A stretch of DNA of 64,000 nt from Perognathus longimembris pacificus (lineage: Eukaryota; Chordata; Mammalia; Rodentia; Heteromyidae): the NCBI RefSeq assembly GCF_023159225.1, contig NC_063167.1, positions 75,065,298-75,129,297 on the forward strand, given 5' to 3'. The notes beneath the pieces were generated by a model that saw only the letters and a program-made list of their open reading frames with translations, had not been told where the DNA came from and did no database searches. Both the position numbers and the translations under genes were made by a program. Every line of letters starts with the position of its first letter. The stretch's first letter is position 1. Below are positions 23,187 through 34,849 of the stretch, piece by piece.

Positions 23187-23385
23187 GGGGCTGGGAAGGT
23201 GGTCTAGTGGTAGAGTGCTTGCCTAGTATGCATGAAGTCCTGGGTTCAATTCCTCGGTACCACATATACAGAAAAAGCCGGAAATGGTGCTATGGCTCAA
23301 GTGGTAGAATGCTAGCCTTGAGGAAAAGGAAGCTCAGGGACAGTGCTCAGGCCCTGAGTTCAAGACTGGCAAAAAGAAAAAGAAA
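23187..23385 (+). mobile_element. IDL-Geo SINE
   Basis: Complete but more diverged copy (gctgggaaggtggtctagtg start; Geo half with AGGAAAAGGAAGCTCAGGG). Confidence 0.88.
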
Positions 23386-24048
23386 TTTTTTGGAAGAGCA
23401 AAAGGAGGAACATATCCCACTGGGGCATTCCAGAGACAGGAAAGCAGATAGTGTTAAGAGAAGGAAAAAAAAAGATAGTGTAAGAAAAGAAGAGTGACTT
23501 CAGAGTGTGGCGTGAAGTAATTAAAAAGCAATATCCTGATGACACTGAGCCCCTGCCCCCACCTGCCCCGTTGACCCTGCCCCGCCCTGCCCTGGCCGGG
23601 TGTGCTGTGCGTGCCTCTCTCCAGGCAGCCTCTAGAAGGTTCATACTGAGGAATTTGGGAACTGAATTCCAGCCACTGTGGAGCCACATTCCACTAAGGA
23701 GAGAGCGGAGCTGCCAGCGGTGGCAAGATGGCCCTGACTACAGGTCAGTGGAAATTTCCTGCCACAGGAAGGCTTAGTCAGCAAGCTCTGTCCCAACTGC
23801 AGCTCTCTGAGCTGGGCACAGCCTCCCCTGCCCCCATGGGCTGTTGGAAGGGATTGTTCTGATGTGATTTCCATTTGATCCCCAGGATCAATGAGATATG
23901 CCACTAGGCAGAAAGGAAGCAAGTTCACAGAGGCTAGTGGCCTACCCAAGGCTATAGAGTCTGCACCTGACCAAGACCAGAGCACGAGGCTCTTAGTCTC
24001 CTGTGACCAAGACAGAATATTTATTTTTCTCCTTCTCTCCATCCCCCT

Positions 24049-24258
24049 GGCATTGGGCCTTGAGTGCAATCCCTCCCCGGGCTCATTTTCTTAGGGCTGG
24101 TCCTCTAACCACTTGAGTCATCCTTCCCATCTGGCTTTGTGTCGGCAAATTGGAGATGGAGTCCCTTGGGTTTTTCTGCCTAGGCTGGCTTTGAACTGAG
24201 ATGCTCAGATCTCAGTGTTTGAGTAGTTATAGGTGTGAGCCACTAGTGCCCAATGTAG
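24049..24258 (-). mobile_element. B1-Geo composite SINE, older
   Basis: Shortened Geo half, then B1-like half ending GTGAGCCACTAGTGCCCA. Confidence 0.72.
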
Positions 24259-24621
24259 ATTTCTTTTTCTTCTATCCACAAGTCTAAGCCATGCCTCATA
24301 GATCAAAGAATCTGTCCCTCACTCCTCCCACAAGCTACCCACGAGTCTTTTCCAGGTCTGCAATTCATCCCCTTCTACCCTTGACCTGTTCCAGCTGATC
24401 TGTCACCTTCACTTGCCAAAGACCAACACCCAAGGGCCCAGAAAGCTCCAGGCCCACTCTAACCTCTTCACTCAGCATGGCTGCTGAATGAAGTTCAGTG
24501 TTGTTCCTTACTAGGAAAGATAGGCTAGATTGACTTCATTTCTGTTAAACAAACTCTCAGCCTCCCTACATGCCCAGGAGATGAGCTTTCCAACAAGGCC
24601 ATAAAGCTCACCATTTCAACC

Positions 24622-24840
24622 CACGCACTGACAGCTCATGCCTATAATCCTAGCTATTCAAGAAGCTGAGATCTGAGGATTACAGTTCAAATCCAACCAA
24701 AGCAGAAAAGCCTGTGAGACTCCAACCAACCACCATAAAACCAGAACTAAAGCTGTGGCTCAAGTCATAGCGAACTAGCCATGAGCTGAGGGAGAGTGTG
24801 CAGGCCCTAGTTCAAGCACCAGCTCTGGCACAGACACATA
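24622..24840 (+). mobile_element. B1-Geo composite SINE
   Basis: B1-like half (GCTCATGCCTATAATCCTAG), then Geo half (GCTGTGGCTCAAG), followed by a (CA)n tail at 24857-24893. Confidence 0.8.
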
Positions 24841-24856
24841 TGTGCATGTAGATGCA

Positions 24857-24893
24857 ACACACACACACACACACACATACACACACACACACA
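24857..24893. repeat. (CA)n microsatellite
   Basis: Tail of the plus-strand B1-Geo; one TA interruption. Confidence 0.9.
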
Positions 24894-25929
24894 AATCATT
24901 TGATTTCTTTCACCTAATAACTCCAGCTGAAAACAAATTATTCAAACATATTTAGTAGTTTTGTGCCCCAACCCCCAGCCCCCAGTCCACTGAACTTTCC
25001 TCCGGCTTGCTAATTAAAACTCAATTCTCTGACATTCCTTGAGATGACAAATGTCTTCCTGCGGGAATAACAGAACGCTGAGCTCTCAAGATTCCAGCTG
25101 GTAGCAAAGGTCCACTGAAGGTAGCCCTGGTGTCTGTCCAGTCTAACAAGTCCTGGGCGGGGAGGGAGGGGTGGCACATACCTAAGAGCCCCCTCCCCCC
25201 CAATTCCTTCCCTACTTGAACCATGCACAACATTTCAACATTTGTGTTTTAAATTCTGGTTATGCTACCAGACCTTTTTTTTTTTTGAGAGCAGAACATT
25301 ACTCTATCTGCCAGTACTGGGAGTTTTATTGCAAGAACTTATGGCTAAGCAATGAGAGCCAGGTTTCTTATTTTTTCTGGAGCAGATTCAACAACCTTGT
25401 CCAAAAGTGCATGAAAATAAAAAAAAGCAAAGGAGCCAACCAGCCCTTTTGTTTCTACACCTGTGTTTAAGCTTTAACTCCCTAAGTCCTAATGGAGCGG
25501 AGCCACCAAAGCCTGCAGGTTGATCTCGCTTGCCTGAGAGACGTGAAGGAGTCTTTGTTAATGAGGACAAGCTTCTTCCTGAAAGCCAGCTCTTTCCTTG
25601 TGGCTCACTCAGAGGCCTGCTATGGTCTTCAGAGGGGAGGAGAGGGGGAGCTCTGCTGTGGAAGGGGGCCACACCCTTAGGTCTCACAAGTTCTCTGCCT
25701 AATGGCCTGCTTTTAACACCCACCCCACGAGCGAGCGTTCCCAGATGGAAATCCTGGTGAAAATTCAAGCCACACGAGATCATAGGTGGCAATTAAGTCT
25801 CACAGTTAGTATCAGCGTCACCCACTCCAAGTCTTCTCAAGCATATACCTTGGTGGGGAGGGTACCCATTTACAATGACCACCCAACTACCCAGCCCCCA
25901 CTGAAGCATCTCTGTTTCTTCTTCTAAGC

Positions 25930-26050
25930 CTTCTTTACTTTTTATTGCTGTCGTGCCCAGCACTTTCTAGTATATCACATGGTCTGTCTTGCTCATCTTC
26001 CACTAGAACAGAAACTCCTCCAGGGCCAGAAGCTGCCCTTGTGAGCATTG
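25930..26050 (+). mobile_element. L2-like remnant
   Basis: ATGGTCTGTCTTGCTCATCT, then CACTAGAACAGAAACTCC and CAGGGCCAGAAGC. Confidence 0.45.
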
Positions 26051-26486
26051 TATGTAGGAATATGAAATCTACCCGGAACTGTGGTGGCCAGGAGACAAAA
26101 TGCCTCTTAAGGCTGAGTACTGGCTGTGCCTGACTTCAGTTCTGTGCTGGGGGGATCTTGGGGTCGGATTTAGGTGTAGCAGAGAGATAGAAATGAATGC
26201 TACCATCTACCATGTGTTTTCCAGGACTTCTATGAAGACTCTTTGCCCTACACCTACGTTGTTCAATACAGTAGTCATATTATTGTACTGTTGCTATTTA
26301 TTACTGTGAAGCCCCTGATCTACTGCTTCTAAGTTGACCTGTGTTATAAATACAAAATATATATCAGAGTTTAAGATTATTCAAAACAAAATTTAAATAT
26401 CCTGTTAATTTTTTAATTGGCTGGTGATATGTTAGATATTTATTTTAGATTTATTAATGAAATGTTTCTTTCTGTTCTTATTTCAG

Positions 26487-26593
26487 ACAGAAGAGTCTTG
26501 CTATGTGGCTCAAGCTAGACTTGAACTTGCTTCTCCCACCTCTGCTTCTGGAATAGCTGGGATTACAGAGGCATGCCACTGTGCTGCTGGCTT
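26487..26593 (-). mobile_element. B1-like SINE monomer
   Basis: TCTTGCTATGTGGCTCAAGC ... GAATAGCTGGGATTACAGAG, a 7SL-type end on the plus strand. Confidence 0.65.
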
Positions 26594-27139
26594 CTTTTTG
26601 CTTTTGTAAATGAACTAGTAGAAACCTCAGTAAGGTGATATTTTATGGCACTAGTTGGGGCCCTACTCCAATAGATCCTGAAGGAAGAAAGATAAACTGA
26701 TCCTATCTCTGGCTATCTGTCTCTTGGTCTGTTCTCAGAAAGTGTATGGGTGTTGAGAAGCCATCTTGGGTTCAGGGCTTCTCAATGTGTGATTTCCAAA
26801 CCACTGTAGACAGGCAGAACTAAATTAAAACTCAGAGTGCATGGTGGGGGGCTGTGATCTACATGATCTACATCCTCCTTGCACTCCCTGTGATGTCAGT
26901 GTGTAATTAAGGAACACTTCTCATTAAGCAACTCATAACAACTGTTATTAAAACTCCAAATTATCTTTATAAAGTGTGACAAAGATTGTTTGGAGGAACA
27001 TGCAAGAATCTCCTCTCCCGAACTGGAGTAGGGGGAGGGGTTGGGGGGAAGCCAAAAGGAAGAGAGGAGACAAAACATGGATGGAATCATCTTGTCATAT
27101 ATTTAGAAAGCAAGAAATAGGCCTCATGAAAAAAGAGGA

Positions 27140-27316
27140 GGGCTAGGAATGTGGCTTAGCAGTATAGTGCTTGCCTAACATGCATGAAGCCCTTGGTTCA
27201 ATTCCTCAGCACCACATAAATGGAAAAAGCTGAAAGTGGCACAAGTTGGTAGAGTGCTAACTTTGAACAAAAAGAAGCCAGGGACAGTGCTCAGGCCCTG
27301 AGTTCAAGTCCCAGGA
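27140..27316 (+). mobile_element. IDL-Geo SINE whose tail became a (GGAA)n tract
   Basis: Both modules are recognisable; the element ends in ...CCCAGGACAAGGAAGG and runs directly into a 200-bp GGAA-type microsatellite in place of a poly-A tail. Confidence 0.88.
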
Positions 27317-27516
27317 CAAGGAAGGAAGGAAGGAAGGGAGGAAGGAAGGAAGGAAGGAAGGAAGGAAGGAAGGAAGGAAGGAAGGAAGGAAGGAAGGAAG
27401 GGAGGGAGGAAGGGAGGAAGGAAGGAAGGGAGGAAGGGAGGAAGGGAAGAAGGGAGGGAGAGAGGGAGGGACGGAGGGACGGAGGGAGGGAGGGAGGGGA
27501 CGGATGGACGGAGGGA
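27316..27516. repeat. (GGAA)n-type microsatellite
   Basis: 200 bp of GGAA, then GGGA and GGAC variants, in direct continuation of an IDL-Geo 3' end. Confidence 0.94.
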
Positions 27517-28920
27517 AGACTCACAGTTCCCCAGTAATAAGGAAAAGCCTGCTGAGATCTCAGAGGAAAAGCTGTTCCAGGAATCACACACACACACTAC
27601 AGCCCAACTGTGGCCCATTAGGAGCTTGGGTTATCAGTTGGGGCACTGCCCACCACTATTAAAGTTACAGGTCTGGTCCTGGGAGGCTGCTCTAACGCAC
27701 ACACCCAGCTTCACACACTGCCATGAGTTTGGCCTGGGTAGATCAGCTTTTCTCACACATCCAGCCCTATAACCAACTTGCCCTTTCCTCACTTCACTTC
27801 CCTAGAAGAAAATCTCTTTTTTTGAAGTTTCTTGCTTATGAATAAAGAAAGAGCAAAACAAGAAAAACAGAACATGTGTGTATGTGCCTGTGTGCATGTA
27901 TGTTTTCAGAAATACCTACCATGCCAAAAAATTGCTAGCTCAGTTACAGAAGGGAAAGAAAGTCATATGGGAAAGGCATACAAATGTTTTTCTAGAATCT
28001 AGGTTTACATTTAAGTAGGACCTACAGATTGAGCCTAGAACTCTTAATGATCCTCATACAGAAAGGCATGAAAGAGATTATGTTTTAATATATTGTGTAT
28101 GTGCCAAGTCCAGCAAAAATAAACTTTCTGGAACAATATTGAATTATTTACCTTCCGCCTTAGGATGGACTCCTACATTCTGAAAGAGGAAAATCACACG
28201 CTCTCCTTCAGCTCCTGGGAGAACCATACTTGCCTATTTCCTCTGAAATGTGATCTAAAACATGTTTTCCATTAACATATATCATGACTCAGTGCTGTTT
28301 TCTGAAAATGGCTTGTTTTAAAGAAATAATAATTTCCATGACCATGAACCTACATTCATAATTTTGCAAAGCTGCACATTCATGAGCCCTATGATTATCC
28401 AATCTGCCAATCATGCATTCAGGAAACAAACCCATGCATCCATGCTCAAATTCTTGGGTGTTCATGGTTTTATTTCTTCCAAGAAAATGACTTCAAACAT
28501 ACTTGACTATGAACTTTCTTCAAAACATTCACGATGATCATTCCTGGTTTTCCATTTTTGCTGAAACGTAAAAAGCTGAGGGATTTACAGTGCTTTGTAT
28601 TCTTAACGCCCTACAGGTTTCAACACGTCCACAAGGGAAGCACGATCGCGCTGCCCTCCGTGGATGAGCACAAACCTGAACACAAGCCCACGTGACAGGA
28701 GTACTCCAGTCTCCCACAGAACACAAAAACACAACCAGGATGACAGCGTATGTACACACTGAGAAGCAAAAAGGCTCATTCCGTCTCAAATACGAGTTCC
28801 ATGCCCACAAGCCACCAAATTAATGATGCATGAGCTAGACAACAAAAGCTTTGAGGTTTTTTTGTTTTGTTTCCAAAGAAAAACCCAGGAGTTCTCCTTG
28901 GCTTTAAAAAACAATCTCCC

Positions 28921-29135
28921 GGGCTGGGGATATAGCCTAGCGGCAAGAGTGCCTGCCTAGGATACACGAGGCCCTAGGTTCGATTCCCCAGCACCACATA
29001 TACGGAAAATGGCCAGAAGCGGCGCTGTGGCTCAAGTGGCAGAGTGCTAGCCTTGAGCAGGAAGAAGCCAGGGACGGTGCTCAGGCCCTGAGTCCAAGGC
29101 CCAGGACTGGCCAAAAAAAAAAAAATAAAAAAAAT
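28921..29135 (+). mobile_element. IDL-Geo SINE, full length, young
   Basis: Complete copy with A-rich tail. The site AAAAAACAATCTCCC occurs on both sides (28906-28920, 29136-29150). Confidence 0.94.
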
Positions 29136-29424
29136 AAAAAACAATCTCCCTCGTTTTCTAAATTTTCCTTTCCTCATCTTCCAATGATGGGATGATGTCA
29201 AGAGTAGCCTGAACCAAATTTCAAAGTGCATTTGCTATTTAAAGGGTTTCAGGAGAACAAATGTTGGCAATGATATTATTATGTTCCTCACTATATAGCA
29301 CTGTCCTCCAAGTAAGGGAACCCTCACTACAGAGGATTGTTCTTTTTGTTTTCTCTTTCCTTCCCTTCCCTGTCCTGCCCTACCTTCTTCTCTCCTTCCT
29401 TCCTTCTCTTTTCTCTTAGAAGGT

Positions 29425-29622
29425 GTCGTGTTTATCTTGAACTCAGAACCTGGGGCACTAGCCCTCAGCTTTTTTGCACAAGGCCAGGGCTTCTTTTGGG
29501 TGCCTAATTGGAGATAAAAGTCTCATAGACTTTCCTGCCTAGACTGGCTTCAAAACTCAAGCCTCAAGATTTCAGCGTCTTGAGTATCTGGGATTACAGG
29601 TGTGAGTCACTGGACTCTAGCT
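29425..29622 (-). mobile_element. B1-Geo composite SINE, older
   Basis: Diverged Geo half and B1-like half ending GGGATTACAGGTGTGAGTCA. Confidence 0.75.
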
Positions 29623-29712
29623 TTTAGAAAACTCTTTCTAGAGTTTGTCTACATTGATGTTGGCCATTCCATTTTACAGACAGGAAACAAAGACTGTAAG
29701 AAGCTGAAGGTT

Positions 29713-29917
29713 GGGCTGGGGATATGGCCTAGTGGCAAGAGAGCTTGCCTCGTATACATGAGGCCCTGGGTTCGATTCCCCAGCACCACATATACAGAAA
29801 ACGGCCAGAAGTGGCACTGTGGCTCAAGTGGCAGAGTGCTACCCTTGAGCAAAAAGAAGCCAGGGACAGTGCTCAAGGCCCTGAGTCCAAGGCCCAGGAC
29901 TGACCAAAAAAAAAAAA
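29713..29917 (+). mobile_element. IDL-Geo SINE, full length, young
   Basis: Complete copy. Exact 15-bp duplication AAGAAGCTGAAGGTT at 29698-29712 and 29918-29932. Confidence 0.95.
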
Positions 29918-30463
29918 AAGAAGCTGAAGGTTCTACCAAGGCCGAGAGCTGGTGGATAGCAGAGTTGATAGCAGAGCTGGCAGCCTCACTTCCTCTAAAG
30001 CGATTCCTGATCCACCACCAGGGAGCTGAGAGCGTAGGGCAGACAGGAGAATCCCTCAGCCCCAGCAACAGGACAGGTCGCCGAAGACAGAAACCACACA
30101 GCCTCCATCTGAGCAAGAACTTACACATTACATGCATTCTGAATTCTTTCATTTGACAACTTGAGAAAGTGGAACTCTGAGCAATTAGGCCTAGTACCAG
30201 ATTACAAGGTTTTAGCAAAGAATGGGTATAAATTTCAACTGTTAGTTGCACTCCAAAAGCCAGGCTCCTTCCACGTGGGAGGGTCCCCAGGGACCATGTC
30301 TGGAAAGGCTATCTATCTCCCTTTGGTGAAGAATCTGTTCACAGGTCACAAAGTCCTGGGTCACTGAGACTTGTAAGTTCTGTACCAAGACCCAGTAGGC
30401 AAGTACAAACAGGCCCTGAAGGAAGCAGTATGGAAAAGTAGGAAAGCAAAATGGTGATGGAAA

Positions 30464-30487
30464 GTGGGGGGGGTGGGGGGGGCGGGG
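30464..30487 (+). repeat. G-run, possible G-quadruplex
   Basis: GGGGGGGGTGGGGGGGGCGG followed by GGTA: three runs of G on the plus strand. Confidence 0.7.
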
Positions 30488-30789
30488 TACGGTTACTGCA
30501 TTTTTCTGCCTCTTCTGATTTGCGGGATGGTATCCCTCTCTGACCCTCCTTCTCAGGAAACCTGAGATGTTACATTGGGAAAAAACAGAGTAAAAAGGGG
30601 ATGCATAGAGGAGAAGCACTAAAAAGAATTAAACTTGGTTGGAAAACAAATTAAAATAATAACCTCAAATTGCTCAAGGATTTGACAATGGTTGAATAGA
30701 ACTGTAATGGGAACAGCACAGAATGAGCAGCAGGTTGTAGATATCTAAGCTATATATTGATCTGCCATGATCAGGTTCTGTTGGTGTGG

Positions 30790-31105
30790 TTTTGGAGGAC
30801 TAGAGTTTGAACTCAAGGCCTTACACTTGCTAGGCAGGCACTCCACCCTTTGAAACACTCCTTCAACCCTTTTGATAGGGTTTGAAGACAGTTCTCACTC
30901 TAGCCCTGGAAGTGTAGGCGATCGTCCCATTTATTCTTCCCACTATAGTCAGGATAACAGGCATGCCCACTCCTTTCAGCCATTGACTGAGATAAGAGTA
31001 TTGAGAACATTGTTTTTATTTCTTCTGGGCTCACCTGGAACTATGATCCCCTAATTCCATCTCCCAAGTAATGAGGACTACAGGTTTGAGGCACAGTGAT
31101 AAGCA
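30790..31105 (-). mobile_element. B1 + ID-type dimeric SINE, possibly two copies
   Basis: ID-like half (TTGCTAGGCAGGCACTCCA) followed by one or two diverged B1 halves. Boundaries uncertain. Confidence 0.5.
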
Positions 31106-31106
31106 G

Positions 31107-31505
31107 ACAGTTTTATATGTCAACTTTGCTAGGTTATGAGTCCTGCTATTCAATCAAGCCCTCACCTACATGCAGTGGAGGTGCTTTGCAGACAGGATCA
31201 AAGCCCATAACTGGATGGCTCTGAGGGAAGAGACTAATGCGAAATGGTCTGGTGGCCAGATCCAACCAATAGAAAGCCCTTAAGAGCATAGCAGATGTTT
31301 CCCTGAGAAAAAATTCCAGCTGTGGACAGTGTGAAAGTTTCAATTCATGGCCATGGGCATTACTTGCCTTCCTAAAGCCTGTAGGTAGATCTCTGATTGC
31401 TTGGCCTAGTCTAATAATGGAGTAAGCTGATTCCTTGCAACAAATCTCTTCAGAAATATCCCCTACAGGGTCTATTTCTCAGGGTAAATCCTGATTGACA
31501 GAGTT
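31107..31505. mobile_element. Ancient interspersed repeat, family uncertain (possibly LTR)
   Basis: TTTTATATGTCAACTTTGCT at one end, CTCAGGGTAAATCCTGATTG at the other, with CCAACCAATAGAAAGCCC between. This order recalls a widespread mammalian repeat whose name I cannot fix. No coding capacity is visible. Confidence 0.4.
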
Positions 31506-32261
31506 TTTATGAATGCTGATATAACTAGCCCTCGGAGAAAAGAGGACTGCATAGTTTGGCCCATTGTACAACCACAGATCTAAGGACAGTTTGGGGAAAA
31601 TGGGCTAAAGGACATTTCCTTAGGTGATGGGGAGAAGCGATAGGGATGGGGCCTTCAGCTCAAAACAACTGGTTGGAGCCCTTTTAGCACTTCCTAGAAT
31701 TAGCTATCCAGCAAAGGCACAGTTCTCCTAGTGCACCATGATATCAAGCCTGCCCCCATTTGCCAGTCTACATTGAACAATCCTAAACACAATGATCTCC
31801 CGTGCCACAGCCAAGAAGGATAAACCAACCACATTTCCCATCAGTGATAGAGGTGCCCTCACAGGGCCCAGACAGGTGCAGATAGAAAAGGTGGCTGGGG
31901 AGCTGATTCAGAATCAGCCCAACCAGGAGCCAAGAGTCACACATTCTTGGAGGAAGGATCAAAGATACTGTTTTTTAAACACTGTCCAAGTGGTGTGACC
32001 TAGATCCCAGTGCCAAATCAAATCATTCGCCACACACTTGGCACAAACAAGACCTTTCCTCACCTAACCTGACACATCAATTTGATGCGAAGGATTCAGT
32101 TCTGAGCCCTATTCTTGGTTCCTTGCTAGGGATCAGCACTATGGATGGCAGTATAGTTATATTATCAAGTCAGGCAATGTGACTGTCCCCAATGAAATCT
32201 CCATTTACCATGGAGAACTCTACAGCTAATTGACAACCATGGCTGCCAAGTATTATTATTG

Positions 32262-32345
32262 CTGCTAACCTGTATTGAGTACTTACTATGTGCCACATAC
32301 TGTTATAAGTAAGTACTTTACATGCATCATAGCCACCATATAGAG
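32262..32345 (+). mobile_element. MIR remnant
   Basis: ACTTACTATGTGCCACATAC, TAAGTACTTTACATGCATCA. Confidence 0.6.
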
Positions 32346-32374
32346 TGATAGGACCATGCAGGTCCATGGAAGCT

Positions 32375-32515
32375 GTTTAGGTTTCCTCATCTTAAAACAG
32401 AGATGGGAATAGGCCCCATTTCTCAGACTTAAAACAAAGGCTCAATAAGGCAATATATAAACGTATTTAGAAAGATGCCTAGCACATGGTGCCCACTCTT
32501 AAGTGCTTGTTAACA
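32375..32515 (-). mobile_element. MIR remnant, opposite orientation
   Basis: TTTCCTCATCTTAAAACAG ... TGCCTAGCACATGGTGCCCA ... CTTGTTAAC. Confidence 0.55.
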
Positions 32516-32820
32516 ATGTACCTGTACACATAGCCTCACACCAGGATGAGCATTGGATTTTAGGATGGCTGGGACAGGACCATAGTCCTCTTGTGCAAAT
32601 TGCTAGACAAAGGATAAAAGAATCTGATATTCTAGATGGCTCCAAATAGCAACACTGGACATCACCCTGCAGCCCTCTAGTCTCGAAAAACAATAGGATT
32701 TTATGAATAAGATTTCAGTGGAAATCAGAGCTACAGATGACAGTATAGTTATGTCCTCAAGTCAGACAATGTGACTGTCCCCACAAGGTCTTTATTTACC
32801 ATGACGAACTCAAGAGCTGA

Positions 32821-33026
32821 GGGCTGGGAATATGGCCTAGTGGCAACAGTGCTTGACTCGTATACATGAAGCCCTAGGTTCGATTTCCCAGCACCACCTA
32901 TATAGAAAATGGCCAGAAGTGGCACTGTGGCTCAAGTGGCAGAGTGCTAGGCTTAAGCAAAAAGAAGCCAGGGACAGGCCCTGAGTTCAAGCCCCAGGAC
33001 TGGAAAAAAACAAAACAAAACAAAAA
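32821..33026 (+). mobile_element. IDL-Geo SINE, full length, young
   Basis: Complete copy with AAAAC-repeat tail. Exact 14-bp duplication AACTCAAGAGCTGA at 32807-32820 and 33027-33040. Confidence 0.95.
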
Positions 33027-33321
33027 AACTCAAGAGCTGATAGGATTTCAGTCAAGATGGAGGGACTTGAGATCAAATGGGCCACACATAGCATGGGAGC
33101 CCCTGGCTTCCAAGTTCAATCAGAGTCCCCATGTCACGCTGTTTCTCCCATACCCAAATGGGATAAGGCAAAGGCCCAGCAATGCCTCCTAGCACAATGT
33201 TGTTAAAAGACCACATTTGCAATAAAGACCCTAGGTCCTCTAAGGATAGGGTGTTAGGAATCAAAGGCCAAGGTAGACCTTGGGATACAAATTCAACCCT
33301 GAACACAGAAACAGTAATGGT

Positions 33322-33398
33322 CACTGTCCACTGGTGGCTCAGGCCTGAAATCCTAGCTACTTGGAAGCGCAAGCAGAAAAGTTCACAAGACCCCCCCT
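33322..33398 (+). mobile_element. B1-Geo SINE fragment (B1-like half)
   Basis: CACTGGTGGCTCAGGCCTG and AATCCTAGCTACTTGG, with an internal deletion; no Geo half follows. Confidence 0.6.
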
Positions 33399-33417
33399 CT
33401 GAGGTCGTCACTGAGTA

Positions 33418-33480
33418 CAGTGGTATGCACCTGTTATCCTAAGCTATACAGGAAGCTGAGATGGGGGCTAATGGCACCAG
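33418..33480 (+). mobile_element. B1 fragment
   Basis: AGTGGTATGCACCTGTTATC then AGGAAGCTGAGATGGGGGC. Confidence 0.5.
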
Positions 33481-33499
33481 GCCAATTCAGACAGGAGTT

Positions 33500-33650
33500 G
33501 GATGTAGTGGGGCATGTCTGTGATCCCAGGGACAACAGAAACCTGAAAGTAGGCGGATCACAGCTCAGCCAGAAATTAGCTATCCTAAAAATAATTAGTG
33601 AACAATATCACTGGAGACGTGGCTTGGTCATACTGAACCCATCTAGCAAG
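33500..33650 (+). mobile_element. B1 + ID-type dimeric SINE, diverged
   Basis: GGATGTAGTGGGGCATGTCT start of a B1, then a weak second half ending in a purine-rich tract. Confidence 0.5.
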
Positions 33651-33657
33651 AACAAGT

Positions 33658-33728
33658 TCTGGAGGAAGAGAAGGACAAGGAGGAGGAGGAAGGAAGAAGA
33701 GGGGGGAAGGAAGAAGGGGAGCAGGAAA
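33658..33728. repeat. GGA/GAA-rich simple repeat
   Basis: Purine tract following a diverged SINE. Confidence 0.75.
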
Positions 33729-34202
33729 AAGAAATAATAACAATAAGGCTCTTCACCTCTCTCTTCCCAGTTTCCAAGCCAGAAAGTCGGATGACAAGTA
33801 CTGGAACCACCACAAAAAGCAGGTTGCCCCAAAGAAATGCCACCAACTGGGCCCAGGAAAGAGTTGGGCCATCTTACAGTCATTTTCTAACATGAGCAGT
33901 GGGAACCTGTGCCATGAGCTTGAACATTAGCCACTCAGAGCCTCTGAGGAGACAGATTCTCCCCTGCCCCTCCCAACCCCATACATGAAAATCCAACATT
34001 TTCCCTTACAAAACGCTTATTCCCACCCCCCTCCCAAATGGCTCTCTGAAGGTTGTCCACCACGTCACCCACAACACCCAAGATTAACATTTGATCTAAC
34101 TGCCCAACATCTGGAAAGGGCAAATGCATCAGATTACCAGACTGGCCTTACAAAATAAAGCCTGAACAGGACACCATGAGACTCAACACAAAGAAGCACC
34201 AA

Positions 34203-34234
34203 CCCCACCCCCCCGCCCCCCCACCCCACCCCCG
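34203..34234. repeat. C-rich tract
   Basis: CCCCACCCCCCCGCCCCCCC and more; G-quadruplex potential on the minus (TGFBR3 transcript) strand. Confidence 0.7.
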
Positions 34235-34836
34235 TCTGCAGGGGAGGCAAGTTTATTTAACCTCAATTTGTTGAATGGAAGCAAAGCTCTCACAGGGCTA
34301 GAGCCATGCCTGTTTGCAGACATGACACAACATGCCCAACCAGAGCCAGGAAAAGTGTACACTTGTGCACGCGCTCCTCAACAGGATGTCTCACCCAGGG
34401 AATCACACCGGGTAAACCCCAGGTGGAGCTGGGGGTCACTCACTCACTTGCAACATCCATTCCTTATCCAAAGGGGTTAGGATAAATCCTGGGGAATCTT
34501 TCAAAAACCCTTTCTGGACCAGGTTTACCAGATGGAACTGGACTCTGTCCCACCTTCTAATTGCCACAGGGCCATTTAGGAAGTGCTCTCACCACAAAGG
34601 GGGCAGAAACTCATTCCTAGGAAATATAGTAGTTGACCGACTCCAGTTCACAAGAGCATCAAGCCCTATATAATTAAGGCTCTTAAGGACAAGCCACAAA
34701 ACCAACAGATAAGCAGGCTCTAGAATAGAAATACATGGCACACAGCTACTTGGAATACCCGAAGGACACAATGAGTCATTCCACCAGAGACACTTAAAGA
34801 ATCACCAAGCTTGAAATATTTATTTAATCTGCCCTC

Positions 34837-34849
34837 AAGAGAGAACTTA
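34837..34849. repeat. Target-site duplication, left copy (intact L1)
   Basis: AAGAGAGAACTTA, identical to 41294-41306 after the polyA tail. The bottom-strand cleavage site implied is TCTT/GA, a variant of the L1 endonuclease consensus TTTT/AA. Confidence 0.93.

Noticed and set aside
25388..25792. 134-aa minus-strand ORF
   Set aside because: No recognisable domain, no splice or promoter context, lies in an intron of TGFBR3 in GC-richer DNA; chance ORF is the simpler reading.
29649..30251. 200-aa minus-strand ORF
   Set aside because: Most of it translates an IDL-Geo SINE antisense; similar peptides recur at every IDL-Geo copy.
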